From Microbacteriaceae bacterium (lineage in GTDB: Bacteria; Actinomycetota; Actinomycetes; Actinomycetales; Microbacteriaceae), in the NCBI GenBank assembly GCA_025463665.1, contig JAODAY010000047.1:1-6137 (forward strand): a stretch of DNA of 6,137 bases. The letters are read 5' to 3'. Below are positions 6,006 through 6,137 of this stretch, one piece after another. The notes beneath the pieces were generated by a model. It made no database searches and was not told the origin of the DNA. It saw only the letters and a list, made by a program, of their open reading frames with translations. Both the position numbers and the translations under genes were made by a program. Each line of letters starts with the position of its first letter. Position 1 is the first letter of the stretch.

Positions 6006-6081
6006 CGCCGGCAATCGCCAAGTTGCGACTGTTACGCCGCTTGACGCGATCTCGCGCCGCCCGCACGCCGCGCGTGCCACG

Positions 6082-6137
6082 ATGACGACCATGCTCAACT
6101 CAGCAGACCGCATCCAGACCACCCACGCCGGCAGCCT
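6082..6137 (+). CDS. Methionine synthase II / MetE C-terminal domain-like protein, first 18 codons
   Basis: Only the start is present: MTTMLNSADRIQTTHAGS, continuing past the right edge. RIQTTHAGS(L) is the characteristic N-terminus of cobalamin-independent methionine synthase II-type proteins (MetE C-terminal or UROD-like zinc-dependent methyltransferases, including epoxyalkane:CoM-transferase-like members), usually followed by LPRP. These enzymes move methyl or alkyl groups to thiols. The particular reaction cannot be inferred from 18 codons. Starts at 6082 and 6091 are both possible, and neither has a Shine-Dalgarno. It lies 76 bases after the phosphodiesterase on the same strand, and no convincing terminator or promoter is seen between them. 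The family call rests on one short motif. Confidence 0.65.
   Translation, partial: MTTMLNSADRIQTTHAGS

Noticed and set aside
5370..6122. 250-codon open frame on the minus strand
   Set aside because: It is antisense to the phosphodiesterase. Its own repeats simply mirror the GDDRS minisatellite.

Overview
The window is high-GC DNA (G or C at most third codon positions) that reads as a chromosomal segment of an actinobacterium, most plausibly a Microbacteriaceae-like member. The reasons are the codon bias, an F420 (deazaflavin)-dependent oxidoreductase-family gene, a circularly permuted ATP-grasp gene of the type common in actinobacteria, and one gene start that looks leaderless. The genus assignment is inference.

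Layout. On the minus strand, positions 1-440 hold the N-terminal part of a circularly permuted ATP-grasp protein that runs off the left edge. Positions 545-985 hold a small deazaflavin-dependent nitroreductase-family protein. A 277-base intergenic region (986-1262) follows. It carries four tandem copies of a 17-base unit containing GTCGAC, then a putative promoter overlapped by a perfect 7-bp inverted repeat (a candidate operator), and a good Shine-Dalgarno sequence.

On the plus strand, positions 1263-6005 form a tightly packed four-gene operon: a substrate-binding lipoprotein, an ABC ATPase, a fused two-domain permease, and a cytoplasmic class III (CpdA/GpdQ-like) metallophosphodiesterase. 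The junctions are TAAATG (no gap), TGATG (overlapping stop and start) and an 83-base overlap, so translation is probably coupled. A complete importer joined to a soluble phosphodiesterase suggests uptake of a phosphorus-containing compound such as a phosphodiester, followed by hydrolysis inside the cell. The logic resembles the Ugp transporter with UgpQ, but the protein families differ. The ligand cannot be read from sequence. The lipoprotein lacks the adjacent tyrosine pair typical of ferric-binding relatives, which argues against iron.

After a 76-base gap without a clear terminator, the first 18 codons of a methionine synthase II (MetE C-terminal domain-like) protein begin at 6082 and run off the right edge.

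Points of interest beyond the genes are the 17-base array, the operator-like inverted repeat, a 22-bp perfect palindrome inside the ATPase gene, an in-frame 15-base minisatellite encoding GDDRS repeats in the phosphodiesterase, and the long overlap at the permease end.
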